Counted from the stretch's first letter, positions 16,543 to 24,576 are shown. The stretch is DNA of 26,276 nt from Lewinellaceae bacterium (GCA_016711435.1 JADJSY010000053.1:1-26276), one strand, 5' to 3'. The notes: generated from the letters alone by a model not told the origin. Numbers and translations are program-made.

Positions 16543-16679
16543 GTGTTTTGGTGTTTTAGTATTTTGGTGTTTCGTGTTTGGCGTTTCGATTCAGCCACTC
16601 GGCAAGGCGCAAAAGGTTCGATCAGCCACTCGGCCAAAGGCGGAGCGCTCGAAACACTAAACACTAAACACCAAACACG
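16543..16679. repeat. Heptamer-armed repeat between cas6-like gene and lipoprotein
   Basis: The left side (16543-16590) carries TGTTTTGG, TGTTTCG and TGTTTGG units. The right side (16647-16679) carries the complements AACACTA/AACACCA. In between, ATCAGCCACTCGGC-type units (16591-16603 and 16621-16634) form a direct repeat, and GGCAAGGCGCAAAAGGT (16601-16617) is identical to 8282-8298. The 14-mer TGTTTCGTGTTTGG also occurs in the palindrome at 1321-1456. Confidence 0.8.
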
Positions 16680-16680
16680 T

Positions 16681-17472
16681 TTATTTGATGTCCACGTATC
16701 CAAAACCGAGGTGCGGGTATTCGCCAAATCCTGCAAAGTAGGAGAACTCCATCGCGCCCAGCGGCAGACTTACCTCAAACTCGTAAGCAAATCCGCGCAG
16801 TTGCTGGATGTCTTCCGGGTTGGGTTTCAGGTGAATGAGCCTCGATTTGGCTTGTCCCATCAATCGGTAATGCATAGGAAACGCCGGATCCAGCATTTTC
16901 ATATTTGCCAGCGACTTGTATTGCATGGCCGCTTTGAAACGGCGTACGATATGGTGGAAAAAACTCACATCATATGCTTCATTATCCGGCAACAAATAAG
17001 GATTGGGCGTTTTGATCTCTTCGACGGTGGTTACAGAGATGGGTGACACCGCTTTGAACTGCATCGTCTCCTTGAAATTGGGCCGGCTCATGACCTGCCA
17101 GTGCTTTACTTCAAATTGTGCGGGCCGGCCATCACAGGTACCTAAGGCCAGGGGCATTTGGCGAAATAAATGGACTACCTGTTGTTCAAATACAGGGGGC
17201 AGGTAAATGGAAAAACTTAGTTTAACCTGATTGCCCAGTAATTTAAATTCTTGTTTTACCTGATCCATCTCGTATGGATAGATTGCCAAGGGGCTGAATG
17301 TGAACAACTTATAGTTGCGTGAGGTCAAATCAAAACCTTGTTGCTGTACCCAGGTGGATAATTCAGTGCCGGCTTTGGATAGGACGGAAAAAATCCACTG
17401 CGAGATTTCGGATTGATAGTTAATTGGAATAATCGTGCCTTTCTGGCAGGAAAGGCTGAACTGTATGCGCAT
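16681..17472 (-). CDS. cas6: Solitary Cas6-like CRISPR repeat endoribonuclease
   Basis: Cas6 enzymes cut CRISPR transcripts within the repeat to make crRNAs. The 263-residue protein shows the family's opening (MRIQFSLSCQKGTIIPINYQ, then SEISQWIFSVLSKAGTELS), the KLFTFSPLAI strand and the C-terminal glycine-rich loop GFGEYPHLGFGYVDIK. Length is normal. No other cas gene and no CRISPR array is in the window; upstream is a T9SS cargo gene and downstream a lipoprotein gene. The position where many Cas6 proteins have the catalytic histidine (a pattern like FLHEKGY) reads WVQQQGF here, with Gln43 in its place, so normal cleavage chemistry is doubtful. Alternatives are a trans-acting Cas6 serving an array elsewhere, or a repurposed RNA-binding protein. 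Confidence 0.82.
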   Translation of the reverse strand: MRIQFSLSCQKGTIIPINYQSEISQWIFSVLSKAGTELSTWVQQQGFDLTSRNYKLFTFSPLAIYPYEMDQVKQEFKLLGNQVKLSFSIYLPPVFEQQVVHLFRQMPLALGTCDGRPAQFEVKHWQVMSRPNFKETMQFKAVSPISVTTVEEIKTPNPYLLPDNEAYDVSFFHHIVRRFKAAMQYKSLANMKMLDPAFPMHYRLMGQAKSRLIHLKPNPEDIQQLRGFAYEFEVSLPLGAMEFSYFAGFGEYPHLGFGYVDIK

Positions 17473-17507
17473 AAATTCCCTATTGAGAGGATGTCTTTTT
17501 TTCGGGC

Positions 17508-17537
17508 GAAATGTACGAATTTGTTCATTTTAACCAA
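17508..17537 (-). promoter_or_regulatory. Putative promoter of the cas6-like gene
   Basis: On the minus strand, TTG (17535-17537) is followed after exactly 19 bases by TACATTTC (17508-17515). This is the Bacteroidota -33/-7 layout with one mismatch from TAnnTTTG, about 36 bases before the ATG. It suggests the gene has its own promoter and is not simply read from the upstream T9SS cargo gene. Confidence 0.5.
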
Positions 17538-17575
17538 GTAATTTTTTAACAACTGCTTCACAGGAAGGGTAAAAA

Positions 17576-19687
17576 CTATCGAAGCAGCGTCACATCTCCC
17601 TCCAGCAACAGCCGTTCGCCATCGGAAAATTGCACAATGGCAAACCAGCCGTACACACCGGCAGGCGCTAATTTCCCCTGCCAACGGCCATTCCAGCCCT
17701 CACTGGAATACAGCGGCACGAAATTATCGCGGCGGTAACATAAATCGCCCCATCGGTCGGCTATTTGAAAAGTAATCACCTGCAATCCGCTGTCATCCGT
17801 AAAAAGGGTCAGGTAATCGCTGTATCCATCGTCATTGGGGGAAAAAATATTCGGCACCCAGACCTGTTTTTTTTCAACGTTCCTGCTCACCTGGATGATA
17901 TCCGTATCCGTGCAGCCGTTCTGATCTGTCACCGTAACGGAATAGGTACCCGCTTGCGTTACCTGTATCGAAGCAGCCGTGCTGCCTGTATTCCACAAAT
18001 AAGTCCATTCCGGCAGATTGTTCTGGAGCGTCAACGTTGCGCCCGACACGAATATGATATCAGCGCCCAATTCTATTTCGAGTGGTGGGTACGTTGCCAC
18101 GACGATGGTATCAAAAGCGATACAGGCGCCTTCGTTGCACACTTTTACAGAAAATGTATCTACTGATCCGGGCGGCACTTCGATAGCGGGATCAGAAGCG
18201 CCTGTATTCCATTCATAGGTACAAGTCGGGCAATCGGGTACATTTGCACTCAGTATAAGTGGCTCATCGGAACATGGGTTTCCGGGGCCTTCGGATACTA
18301 TTTCAGCCATTGCACTACAACGGCTGCTGACCATCCAGAAGTCATTGACGCCGAAAGGGTTTTTTGTTTTTTCAAACCCCGCAGGGCTGTCGGAATGCCC
18401 ACCGAAAAGCAAAGAACCATCCGGGAACAGCGCAATATGGGTAAGCGCGTCGCCGCCTGCGCCGCCGATGCTTTGATCCCATAGTTTATTGCCGTCGGAA
18501 TCCAGCGAAACGACCCAGTAATCAAAACTGCCTCTTCCGTCGGACGTTTTATTTCCCGATGCGCCCGAATCGGAAACGCCACCCACCACAAGGCCTCCGC
18601 ATGGTTTTTCCACTATATCATACAGGTCCTCCAATCCATCGCCGCCAAAACTCCATTCAGCTGTTTTTTGTCCGTCCGTATCCAGTTCAATCAACCAGAA
18701 ATCGCCGGCGCCTCCGTAAAATACAGCCGATTTTCCATTGTTATAAGGCCCTGCCGGCGTTTGCTGGGAACCGGACCGCCCGCCGAGGTACAAACGCCCG
18801 CTGGATGCGACAATCAAGCTATAGGCATAATCTTCTCCGGCGCCGCCATAACGCCGCGACCAGTACACCGACGCATCCACGGGGTCTATTTTCAGCAATA
18901 AAAAATCCATACCTCCCCGGGCTGTCTCCGGGCCGAGATCGCCATCGTTTTCAGGAGAGGTGCTGCCCCCCGAGCAGTACACCGCACCGTCAGGCGCCAG
19001 GAGCAGGTCATTGATCTGTTCGTATCCGCCGCCTCCCAGGGTTTTATCCCAGGTTTTGTTACCCAGCCCGTCGGTGCGGATCATCCAGATGTCGTGGCTG
19101 CCCCGGCTATCTTCTGTTTTATCGCCGGAGAGGTTGGAATTGGAATGACAACCCAGCAAATAACCGCCATCGGGCATCTCCAGTATGCTGAACAGTTCAT
19201 CCTGCAATAAACCACCAAAAGTTTTGTCCCATTGTAATTGGCCCGATCCATCGAGTTTGATGATCCAGACGTCTTTATCACCCCGGCTGGGTTCCGTTTT
19301 ATCGCCTCCAACGCCGGAATAAGAATAACCGCCGGCCAGAAAGCCGCCATCCCGGGTTGGAATAAGCGCCCAGAGTCGTTCGTCCTGCACGCCGCCATAG
19401 GTATGCTGCCAAAGCACATTGCCATTGAAGTCGAGTTTAACCACCAGGATATTCCAGGAAAAATCGCCGGGGTCGCCGAAAGCAATGCCCGAACGGGTGG
19501 AACCGCCCGCGATAATGCCGTCTGGCAAAACCTCCAGGGCATTGAGTTCTTCATAACTTTCTCCGCCTACAACCGCATCCCAGGAAAATACAGGTTGTGC
19601 CAATACCGCAGCCCAACTCAGCAAAGAGAGCAGCAGGGAGGGAAAAAAATTCCGTATGACCAGCCTGTATGAGGGAGCAAGGTGCAT
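17576..19687 (-). CDS. Secreted seven-bladed propeller protein with T9SS type B sorting domain
   Basis: The 703-residue protein starts with a signal peptide (hydrophobic core LLLSLLSWAAVLA, then Q). Seven repeats of about 60 residues follow, each of the form: acidic DE/ED pair, LPDGG-like turn, GG-S-S, FDYWVVSLDSDGN, W, then a closing IGG or FGG. Seven such units fit a beta-propeller. Cys-containing Ig/PKD-like segments come next (CPTCTYEWNTGAS, YLWNTGSTAASIQVT, QAGTYSVTVTDQNGC). The last ~90 residues are the gliding-motility-type T9SS type B domain: VPNIFSPNDDGYSDYL, FQIADRWGDLCYR, GWNGRWQGKLAPAGVYGW. Export by the T9SS is a firm family inference; ligand and role are unknown. The 255-base gap upstream to the divergent tdh gene holds no heptamer repeats. 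Confidence 0.9.
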   Translation of the reverse strand: MHLAPSYRLVIRNFFPSLLLSLLSWAAVLAQPVFSWDAVVGGESYEELNALEVLPDGIIAGGSTRSGIAFGDPGDFSWNILVVKLDFNGNVLWQHTYGGVQDERLWALIPTRDGGFLAGGYSYSGVGGDKTEPSRGDKDVWIIKLDGSGQLQWDKTFGGLLQDELFSILEMPDGGYLLGCHSNSNLSGDKTEDSRGSHDIWMIRTDGLGNKTWDKTLGGGGYEQINDLLLAPDGAVYCSGGSTSPENDGDLGPETARGGMDFLLLKIDPVDASVYWSRRYGGAGEDYAYSLIVASSGRLYLGGRSGSQQTPAGPYNNGKSAVFYGGAGDFWLIELDTDGQKTAEWSFGGDGLEDLYDIVEKPCGGLVVGGVSDSGASGNKTSDGRGSFDYWVVSLDSDGNKLWDQSIGGAGGDALTHIALFPDGSLLFGGHSDSPAGFEKTKNPFGVNDFWMVSSRCSAMAEIVSEGPGNPCSDEPLILSANVPDCPTCTYEWNTGASDPAIEVPPGSVDTFSVKVCNEGACIAFDTIVVATYPPLEIELGADIIFVSGATLTLQNNLPEWTYLWNTGSTAASIQVTQAGTYSVTVTDQNGCTDTDIIQVSRNVEKKQVWVPNIFSPNDDGYSDYLTLFTDDSGLQVITFQIADRWGDLCYRRDNFVPLYSSEGWNGRWQGKLAPAGVYGWFAIVQFSDGERLLLEGDVTLLR

Positions 19688-19862
19688 GGTCTTGTTCAGT
19701 TTTTGGTGGCTAAATGGCGCGTATGAACGGTCAGGCCAAAAGCGTCATAAAAGTAAGTAGTATTTGTCCATAAACGTAGCTATACATCACATTGATACAT
19801 GCCGGCGCCGGTATGCTGCACAGGAAGTCAATAAATGTACCAAACAAAGCCCCTTCCGGCAT

Positions 19863-19894
19863 TTGGCGCTTTAAAAGCCCCGCCATACATTCGC
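19863..19894 (+). promoter_or_regulatory. Weak promoter candidate for tdh
   Basis: TTTG near 19863 and TACATTCG about 20 bases further resemble the -33/-7 pattern with one mismatch in the -7 box. It lies about 50 bases before the tdh ATG. Nothing else was recognised in the 19688-19942 gap. Confidence 0.25.
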
Positions 19895-19942
19895 CGTATA
19901 TAAAAACAAAGTCCTGCACCACACCGGGCGACCAAATTATTT

Positions 19943-20896
19943 ATGAAACAAGACCGTATTCTTATTATCGGAGCCGGAGGCCAGATCGGAGCTGTATTGA
20001 CGGAGGCATTGCGCGAAGTGTATCAACCTGACCATGTGATAGCCGCCGACCTGCGCGCGCTCAGCCCGCAAGACGGCCCTACCGAAATACTCGATGCGCT
20101 GGACGGCGCGGCACTGGAGGAAATTGTAAAAAAATGGCGGATCACCCAGATTTATCACTTAGCCGCCATTCTCAGTGCCAATGGTGAAAAAAATCCGCTC
20201 TGGGCCTGGGATATCAATATGCGCAGCCTGTTCAATGTGCTGGAAATCAGCCGGCAACGACAGCTGGCAAAAGTGTATTTCCCTTCTTCTATCGCTGTTT
20301 TCGGGCGGGAAGCAAGCCACCATAACACACCGCAGTATGAAGTGCTGATCCCGGAAACGGTGTATGGCATCAGTAAGGTAGCCGGTGAAAACTGGGCTAA
20401 TTACTACTATCGCCGCTATGGCCTGGATGTGCGTTCGCTTCGTTATCCCGGCATTGTGGGCTATCAGAGCATGCCCGGAGGCGGCACAACCGACTATGCC
20501 GTTGATATTTATCATTACGCCGTTCAGAACAAGCCCTACGAATGTTTTCTCAGCGCGCACACCCGCCTTCCGATGCTGTATATGCCCGACGCCATCCGGG
20601 CGACGCTCGAATTGATGGAAGCGCCTTCCAACCACCTTTCTGTTCGCACCAGTTATAACCTGGCGTCCATGAGTTTTACACCGGAAGAGGTCACCGCCAG
20701 CATACGAAAATCAATTCCTTCCTTTAAAATCACGCACAAGCCCGATTTCAGACAAGCCATAGCCGATTCATGGCCGGCCAGTATAGACGACTCCGCAGCG
20801 CGCGCCGATTGGGGTTGGAAACCGGAATTCGACCTCGACACTATGACAGTGGATATGCTCAAGCACCTGGAGGTGCAATACAGGAATGAGGAATGA
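19943..20896 (+). CDS. tdh: SDR-type L-threonine 3-dehydrogenase
   Basis: This enzyme oxidises L-threonine to 2-amino-3-ketobutyrate with NAD+. The 317-residue protein is an extended short-chain dehydrogenase: the NAD-binding GAGGQIG (residues 10-16), YHLAAILSA, the serine region FPSSIAVFG, and the catalytic YGISK (Tyr141, Lys145). The stretch SLRYPGIVGYQSMPGGGTTD together with LPMLYMPDAIRATLELM is characteristic of the flavobacterial/vertebrate-type threonine dehydrogenases, not of general epimerases. The usual partner kbl is not nearby. The last four residues (RNEE) and the stop codon are part of the AATGAGG repeat that follows, so the original C-terminus may have been altered by it. Confidence 0.88.
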   Translation: MKQDRILIIGAGGQIGAVLTEALREVYQPDHVIAADLRALSPQDGPTEILDALDGAALEEIVKKWRITQIYHLAAILSANGEKNPLWAWDINMRSLFNVLEISRQRQLAKVYFPSSIAVFGREASHHNTPQYEVLIPETVYGISKVAGENWANYYYRRYGLDVRSLRYPGIVGYQSMPGGGTTDYAVDIYHYAVQNKPYECFLSAHTRLPMLYMPDAIRATLELMEAPSNHLSVRTSYNLASMSFTPEEVTASIRKSIPSFKITHKPDFRQAIADSWPASIDDSAARADWGWKPEFDLDTMTVDMLKHLEVQYRNEE

Positions 20897-21014
20897 GGGA
20901 TGAGGAATGACCGAGCGTGACTAACAGGGATGAGGGATGAGGAATGAGGGATGACCGAGCGTGATTCCCTCACATCGCGCTCGGTCATTCCTCATCCCCC
21001 ATTCCTCATTCCTC
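20882..21014. repeat. Heptamer-armed palindrome downstream of tdh
   Basis: The left arm (20882-20918) is a run of AATGAGG/GATGAGG ending in GACCGAGCG. The right arm (20977-21014) is its reverse complement with about one mismatch. A second copy of the left unit (GGGATGAGG, then GACCGAGCGTG at 20953-20963) lies in the loop. The tdh stop codon (20894-20896) is inside the left arm. Confidence 0.9.
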
Positions 21015-21100
21015 TTTTGGCTCTTGCCAACAGATTTTGCCGTTGCCGGTTGCCGTATGGGGTAATTGATCTAAATTACGCTCGCTAATAATGATCTGCT

Positions 21101-22336
21101 ATGTTGACAAAAACGATTTACTTCCTGTGGTTGTACCTTTGGGTGGTAACACCCATCAGTGGACAGTCCGGGTTTTTTATGCCGCCAGGCCAGAAACAGA
21201 TGGATATTCCGTTTGAATTTACCAATAATTTTATCATTCTGACGGTCACGATCAACGGCACTTTTCCCCTGAAATTTATTTTTGATACCGGCGCCGAGCA
21301 TACTATTTTGAGTAAACGGGAAATCAGTGATTTGTTGAATGTACAGTACGAGCGCGAGTTTAGGGTAAAAGGTTCCGATCTGAAAACCGATTTAATCGCC
21401 TACCTCGCCCGTAAAATCCGCTTTGATATCCCCGATAAAGTGGTGGCGCCCCGGGAGGATATTCTGGTTTTGCAGGAAGATTATTTCCGGTTTGAAGAAT
21501 ATGCAGGAGTCAATGTGCACGGCATTATGAGTGCCAATGTTTTTTCCAAATACATTACACGGATCAATTACGAACGCCGCGTAATCACCCTGTTTGAGCG
21601 CAATGCTTTCAAACTGCGTGACGAAGGTTTTTTGCCGGTTCCGGTAGAAGTGTTTCGCAATAAAATGTATGTGTTTTCTTCTTTGCAACCTATGCGCGAT
21701 TCCTCAACCCAGGTAAAATTACTGATCGATACGGGGGCCGGCCTGCCACTTTTATTGTTTTCAAACACACATCAGCTGGTAAAACCGCCCCCCAACGCTA
21801 TCGTCTCCAATATCGGGATGGGGCTGGGAGGATACCTGGAAGGATTCACGGGACGTGTTAGCAATCTTGAAATCGGGAAGTTCAGCCAGTCGAATATCGT
21901 CACCTATTTTCAGACCCTGGATACCGCCGGCGTGAACCTCGAATACCTGAATGGACGCAATGGACTGATTGGAAATGCCCTGCTCAGCCGCTTTATTGTT
22001 ATTCTGGATTACCACGACTCCAAAATCTGGCTAAAACCAGGCAGGGATTATAAAAACGAATTTCTGTATGACCGGAGCGGCATGAATATTATTACTTCCG
22101 GCAATACGCTGAATAACTTTATCGTACAAACCGTGCTCTCCAATTCACCGGCTTCTGAAGTAGGTATTCAAAAGGGCGACCAGATTATGCGTCTTGGTCT
22201 GACGCCGGCCAGCGTATTGTCTTTGAGCGACATACAACGCATTCTGCAAAAAAAGCCCGGGAAAAAAGTACGGATCGTGGTGCGCCGGGATGGCAAACGA
22301 TATAGAAAAACGCTGACGCTGCGGGACCTCATTTGA
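21101..22336 (+). CDS. Secreted double retropepsin-like aspartyl protease with PDZ domain
   Basis: The 411-residue protein has an N-terminal hydrophobic leader (IYFLWLYLWVVTPISG). Two aspartyl-protease half-domains follow, each with the active-site signature: FDTGAEHTIL (Asp62) and LIDTGAGLPLLL (Asp210). Having both halves in one chain means it could act as a monomer, unlike dimeric retropepsins. A C-terminal PDZ domain (about residues 325-405; SPASEVGIQKGDQIMRLGL, then KPGKKVRIVVRRDGKRYRKTL) probably selects substrate or partner. This layout is known among Bacteroidota aspartyl proteases. Location should be periplasm or surface. No physiological substrate can be named. Confidence 0.88.
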   Translation: MLTKTIYFLWLYLWVVTPISGQSGFFMPPGQKQMDIPFEFTNNFIILTVTINGTFPLKFIFDTGAEHTILSKREISDLLNVQYEREFRVKGSDLKTDLIAYLARKIRFDIPDKVVAPREDILVLQEDYFRFEEYAGVNVHGIMSANVFSKYITRINYERRVITLFERNAFKLRDEGFLPVPVEVFRNKMYVFSSLQPMRDSSTQVKLLIDTGAGLPLLLFSNTHQLVKPPPNAIVSNIGMGLGGYLEGFTGRVSNLEIGKFSQSNIVTYFQTLDTAGVNLEYLNGRNGLIGNALLSRFIVILDYHDSKIWLKPGRDYKNEFLYDRSGMNIITSGNTLNNFIVQTVLSNSPASEVGIQKGDQIMRLGLTPASVLSLSDIQRILQKKPGKKVRIVVRRDGKRYRKTLTLRDLI

Positions 22337-22341
22337 GGATA

Positions 22342-22584
22342 TTTGGCCCTCGACCCCTAAACATGAGTCATCCCGGATTTTTGTAGCGACTCTTAGTACG
22401 CGCCGGCATAATTTTTATTGATGATTGCTTATTGAAAATTGATAATTTTTGAAGCAAGGTGGCATCTTCGCACATCAAAAATCATCAATTGTCAATAAGC
22501 AATCATCAATAAATACGAGTTTGACCTTTTGTGGTCGTTTTAGGCAAAACCGGGATGACTCATGTTTAGGGGTCGGGGGCCAAA
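22342..22584. repeat. Nested palindromic element with long terminal inverted repeats
   Basis: Outer ends 22342-22381 and 22546-22584 are reverse complements over ~39 bp with one mismatch and one inserted base (GGCCC, ACCCCTAAACATGAGTCATC, CCGG). Inside, a second pair, 22414-22452 and 22475-22513, matches at 37 of 39 positions and consists of ATTGATG/ATTGCTT/ATTGAAA heptamers. There is no open frame for a transposase. The element ends three bases before the stop codon of the M50 protease gene. The outer ends match the element at 15857-16087. Confidence 0.9.
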
Positions 22585-22586
22585 CA

Positions 22587-23744
22587 CTAAACACTCTTAT
22601 TCCCTTGCAATCGCATAAAATTGTACAGCCCCGCTTCATCGATTACCCCGAGCAGGCCGGTTTCATCTCCCACCGCCACAATGGCATTGCCCTGCTGGCG
22701 GATCAGTTGAAAAACATATTGCAAGGACTCATTTGGATGCACGATTTCCGGTCGTTGGGCATATTGGGCCACCTCCTTACTCAGGTCATTCTTTTTAATG
22801 GCGGATACAATACTGGCTTCATCCAGCATTCCAACCAGGTGGTCGGACATATCGAATACCAAAAAATGGCGTTCCAGCCCCTGTTGCAACAGTTCGGCTG
22901 CCGACTGCATCCAGTCATTCAGACGCAGGCGGGTAAACTGCGGACGAAGCAGGTCTTTTGCCCGGTATTGACGCAGAAAATCGTCCAGTTGAACCATCGA
23001 ATTTTCTGAACGTGCCGTTGTAAATACAAAAAAGCCCACCAAAGCGAGTGTAAAAGCATTACTCCACAATCCGTACCCGATGAAAAGGACAGCAATAGCC
23101 TGTCCCAGCCAGGCTGCCCAGCGTGTTGCCCGTACCCTGCCCCATTTCATAGCCAGCAAGGATCGGAAAATACGCCCGCCGTCCATCGGAAATGCAGGTA
23201 TCAGGTTAAATATGACCAAACCGATATTCGTAGCCACCAGCACAGGCAGGTAAAAAAGCAGTCCGGATGGCTGCAATCCGGTTTCTTCCAGTACCTGACC
23301 TGTTTCATCACTGCCGGAGAAGGAGAATTGTTGTTGCAGGAACCATTTGAAAAATTCCCAGCGCTCCCCATCAAACACGAGCATACTGACGGCGAATAAC
23401 AGCAGTGCAATAGCAACATTGACCAGCGGACCGGCAATCGCCACCACAAATTCCTGCACCGGTTTTTCCGGCATTTTTTCCAGCCGCGCAATGCCTCCGA
23501 TAGGCGTCAGGATAATATCGTGCGTAGCCACACCATACCGTCGGGCGGTCAATGCATGGCCGTATTCATGTAACAAAACACATCCGAACAAGGCCACAAA
23601 AAAGCCCATCAGCCAGACAGTCCCTGAAATATCGAGGTTGTTATCATAACCAATCCATAAAGCGTACAAAAAAATAAGGCCAAAACTCCAGTGCAGATGA
23701 ACAGGAATACCAAACCAGGTAAAAAGTCTCAGGGAACCGCGCAT
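22587..23744 (-). CDS. Site-2-type M50 zinc metalloprotease with CBS domains
   Basis: The 385-residue membrane protease has the zinc motif HEYGH at residues 59-63 in a transmembrane helix. The third ligand is in NLIPAFPMDGGR (residues 180-191, Asp188), and GIARLEKMPEKP and VVAIAGPLVNVAIA are typical of the group. The C-terminal third (from ~250) forms a pair of CBS domains, which bind adenine nucleotides in other proteins and may gate activity. Such enzymes cut membrane-anchored proteins within the bilayer, often anti-sigma factors; none is encoded beside it. A -7 box lies just before the start, but the gene also follows the methyltransferase gene by 41 bases. The last residues are encoded by the edge of a repeat (AAACACT units). 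Confidence 0.92.
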   Translation of the reverse strand: MRGSLRLFTWFGIPVHLHWSFGLIFLYALWIGYDNNLDISGTVWLMGFFVALFGCVLLHEYGHALTARRYGVATHDIILTPIGGIARLEKMPEKPVQEFVVAIAGPLVNVAIALLLFAVSMLVFDGERWEFFKWFLQQQFSFSGSDETGQVLEETGLQPSGLLFYLPVLVATNIGLVIFNLIPAFPMDGGRIFRSLLAMKWGRVRATRWAAWLGQAIAVLFIGYGLWSNAFTLALVGFFVFTTARSENSMVQLDDFLRQYRAKDLLRPQFTRLRLNDWMQSAAELLQQGLERHFLVFDMSDHLVGMLDEASIVSAIKKNDLSKEVAQYAQRPEIVHPNESLQYVFQLIRQQGNAIVAVGDETGLLGVIDEAGLYNFMRLQGNKSV

Positions 23745-23754
23745 AAGGGAAAAA

Positions 23755-23762
23755 CAAAATTA
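23755..23762 (-). promoter_or_regulatory. Putative -7 box for the M50 protease gene
   Basis: The minus strand reads TAATTTTG, matching TAnnTTTG, ten bases before the ATG at 23742-23744. It would give a near-leaderless transcript and an internal start within the methyltransferase-protease pair. No well-spaced -33 TTG was seen. Confidence 0.4.
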
Positions 23763-23785
23763 CAAAAGGCCAAAGCCGATGAAAA

Positions 23786-24547
23786 TCAATTCGTGTTTTT
23801 TTGAGGTTTCAGGGGCTTTTTCGCCAGTATGATATACTGGTAATCCAGCGCATCCTGATCTATTTTATCAATCGAAAACCCCGAAGTCAGCAGTTCTCGT
23901 TCTACCTGACTAAGGGCTACCTTGAATTGGTCAGGCGGGCCGATAGGAAGGTTATTTTTTTTAAAATCAATAATGAGCACCCGTCCTCCGGGGGAAATAC
24001 CTTTCCAGAGTGTTTTCAGGTATTGAACCCTGTTGCCGATGTATCCGTATGTGTTCACCAGTACCACAGCATCGACTTCTTCAGCGCTTAAGAGCGGATC
24101 ATCTGCCTTGGCCAAACGCGTTTCAAAACGATCGCGGTAGCGCTCATCGAGCCGTACTTTTACACTGTCCATAAAATCAATAAACCGCTGATCGATGTCT
24201 ATTCCAATTACTTTTTTGGCTTTCGGCACCATTCGGAAGGTGAAATAACCGGTGCCTGCTCCAATATCAGCCACCGTTTTGCCTTCCAGATCGCCCAGCA
24301 GCGAAATGACCATATTCGGCTTTTGCCAGATACCACGGTCTTTGCTTTCAAAGTCGGCAACCAGGTTTTCAAAACTGCCTGCACCGGTCTTGGGCAAAGG
24401 TATAGGGTCAGATACTTTCGTAGCCGGCGCCGGCGCCTCCTGTAACAGCGAATCGGGGGCTTCCTGACGGGCTACAGGTTCTTCCCGGCAAGCCGAAACA
24501 ATAACCAGCGGGAGTACAAATAAAAAAAACAGGTAGTGGTAACGCAT
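23786..24547 (-). CDS. Lipoprotein with class I SAM-dependent methyltransferase domain
   Basis: The ATG at 24545-24547 gives a lipoprotein signal MRYHYLFFLFVLPLVIVSAC with the lipid-carrying Cys20; codons further upstream do not look coding and contain the promoter. A linker rich in Ala, Pro and Glu follows. The rest is a class I methyltransferase fold: motif I VADIGAGTGYF (residues 92-102), the acidic IGIDID (114-119), VDAVVLVNTYGY and GGRVLIIDFKKN. The overall product is 253 residues. The combination is odd, because SAM is made in the cytoplasm while a lipoprotein is normally exposed outside the inner membrane. It may be retained facing a SAM source, have another ligand, or be non-enzymatic. 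The M50 protease gene follows after 41 bases. Confidence 0.82.
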   Translation of the reverse strand: MRYHYLFFLFVLPLVIVSACREEPVARQEAPDSLLQEAPAPATKVSDPIPLPKTGAGSFENLVADFESKDRGIWQKPNMVISLLGDLEGKTVADIGAGTGYFTFRMVPKAKKVIGIDIDQRFIDFMDSVKVRLDERYRDRFETRLAKADDPLLSAEEVDAVVLVNTYGYIGNRVQYLKTLWKGISPGGRVLIIDFKKNNLPIGPPDQFKVALSQVERELLTSGFSIDKIDQDALDYQYIILAKKPLKPQKNTN

Positions 24548-24568
24548 AACTTGGTGCTTAGAACATTG

Positions 24569-24576
24569 CAAAAGTA
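24569..24576 (-). promoter_or_regulatory. Putative -7 box for the lipoprotein methyltransferase gene
   Basis: The minus strand reads TACTTTTG, an exact match to TAnnTTTG, about 21 bases before the chosen ATG. This supports the start at 24547 over the longer frame, which would place the promoter inside the coding region. Confidence 0.5.

Noticed and set aside
16449..16736. 95-codon minus-strand frame spanning the end of cas6 and the repeat
   Set aside because: It overlaps two better genes and reads through the heptamer repeat.
19731..19922. 63-codon hydrophobic open frame between the T9SS cargo gene and tdh
   Set aside because: It covers the likely divergent promoter region, and nothing in it resembles a known family; too weak to call.
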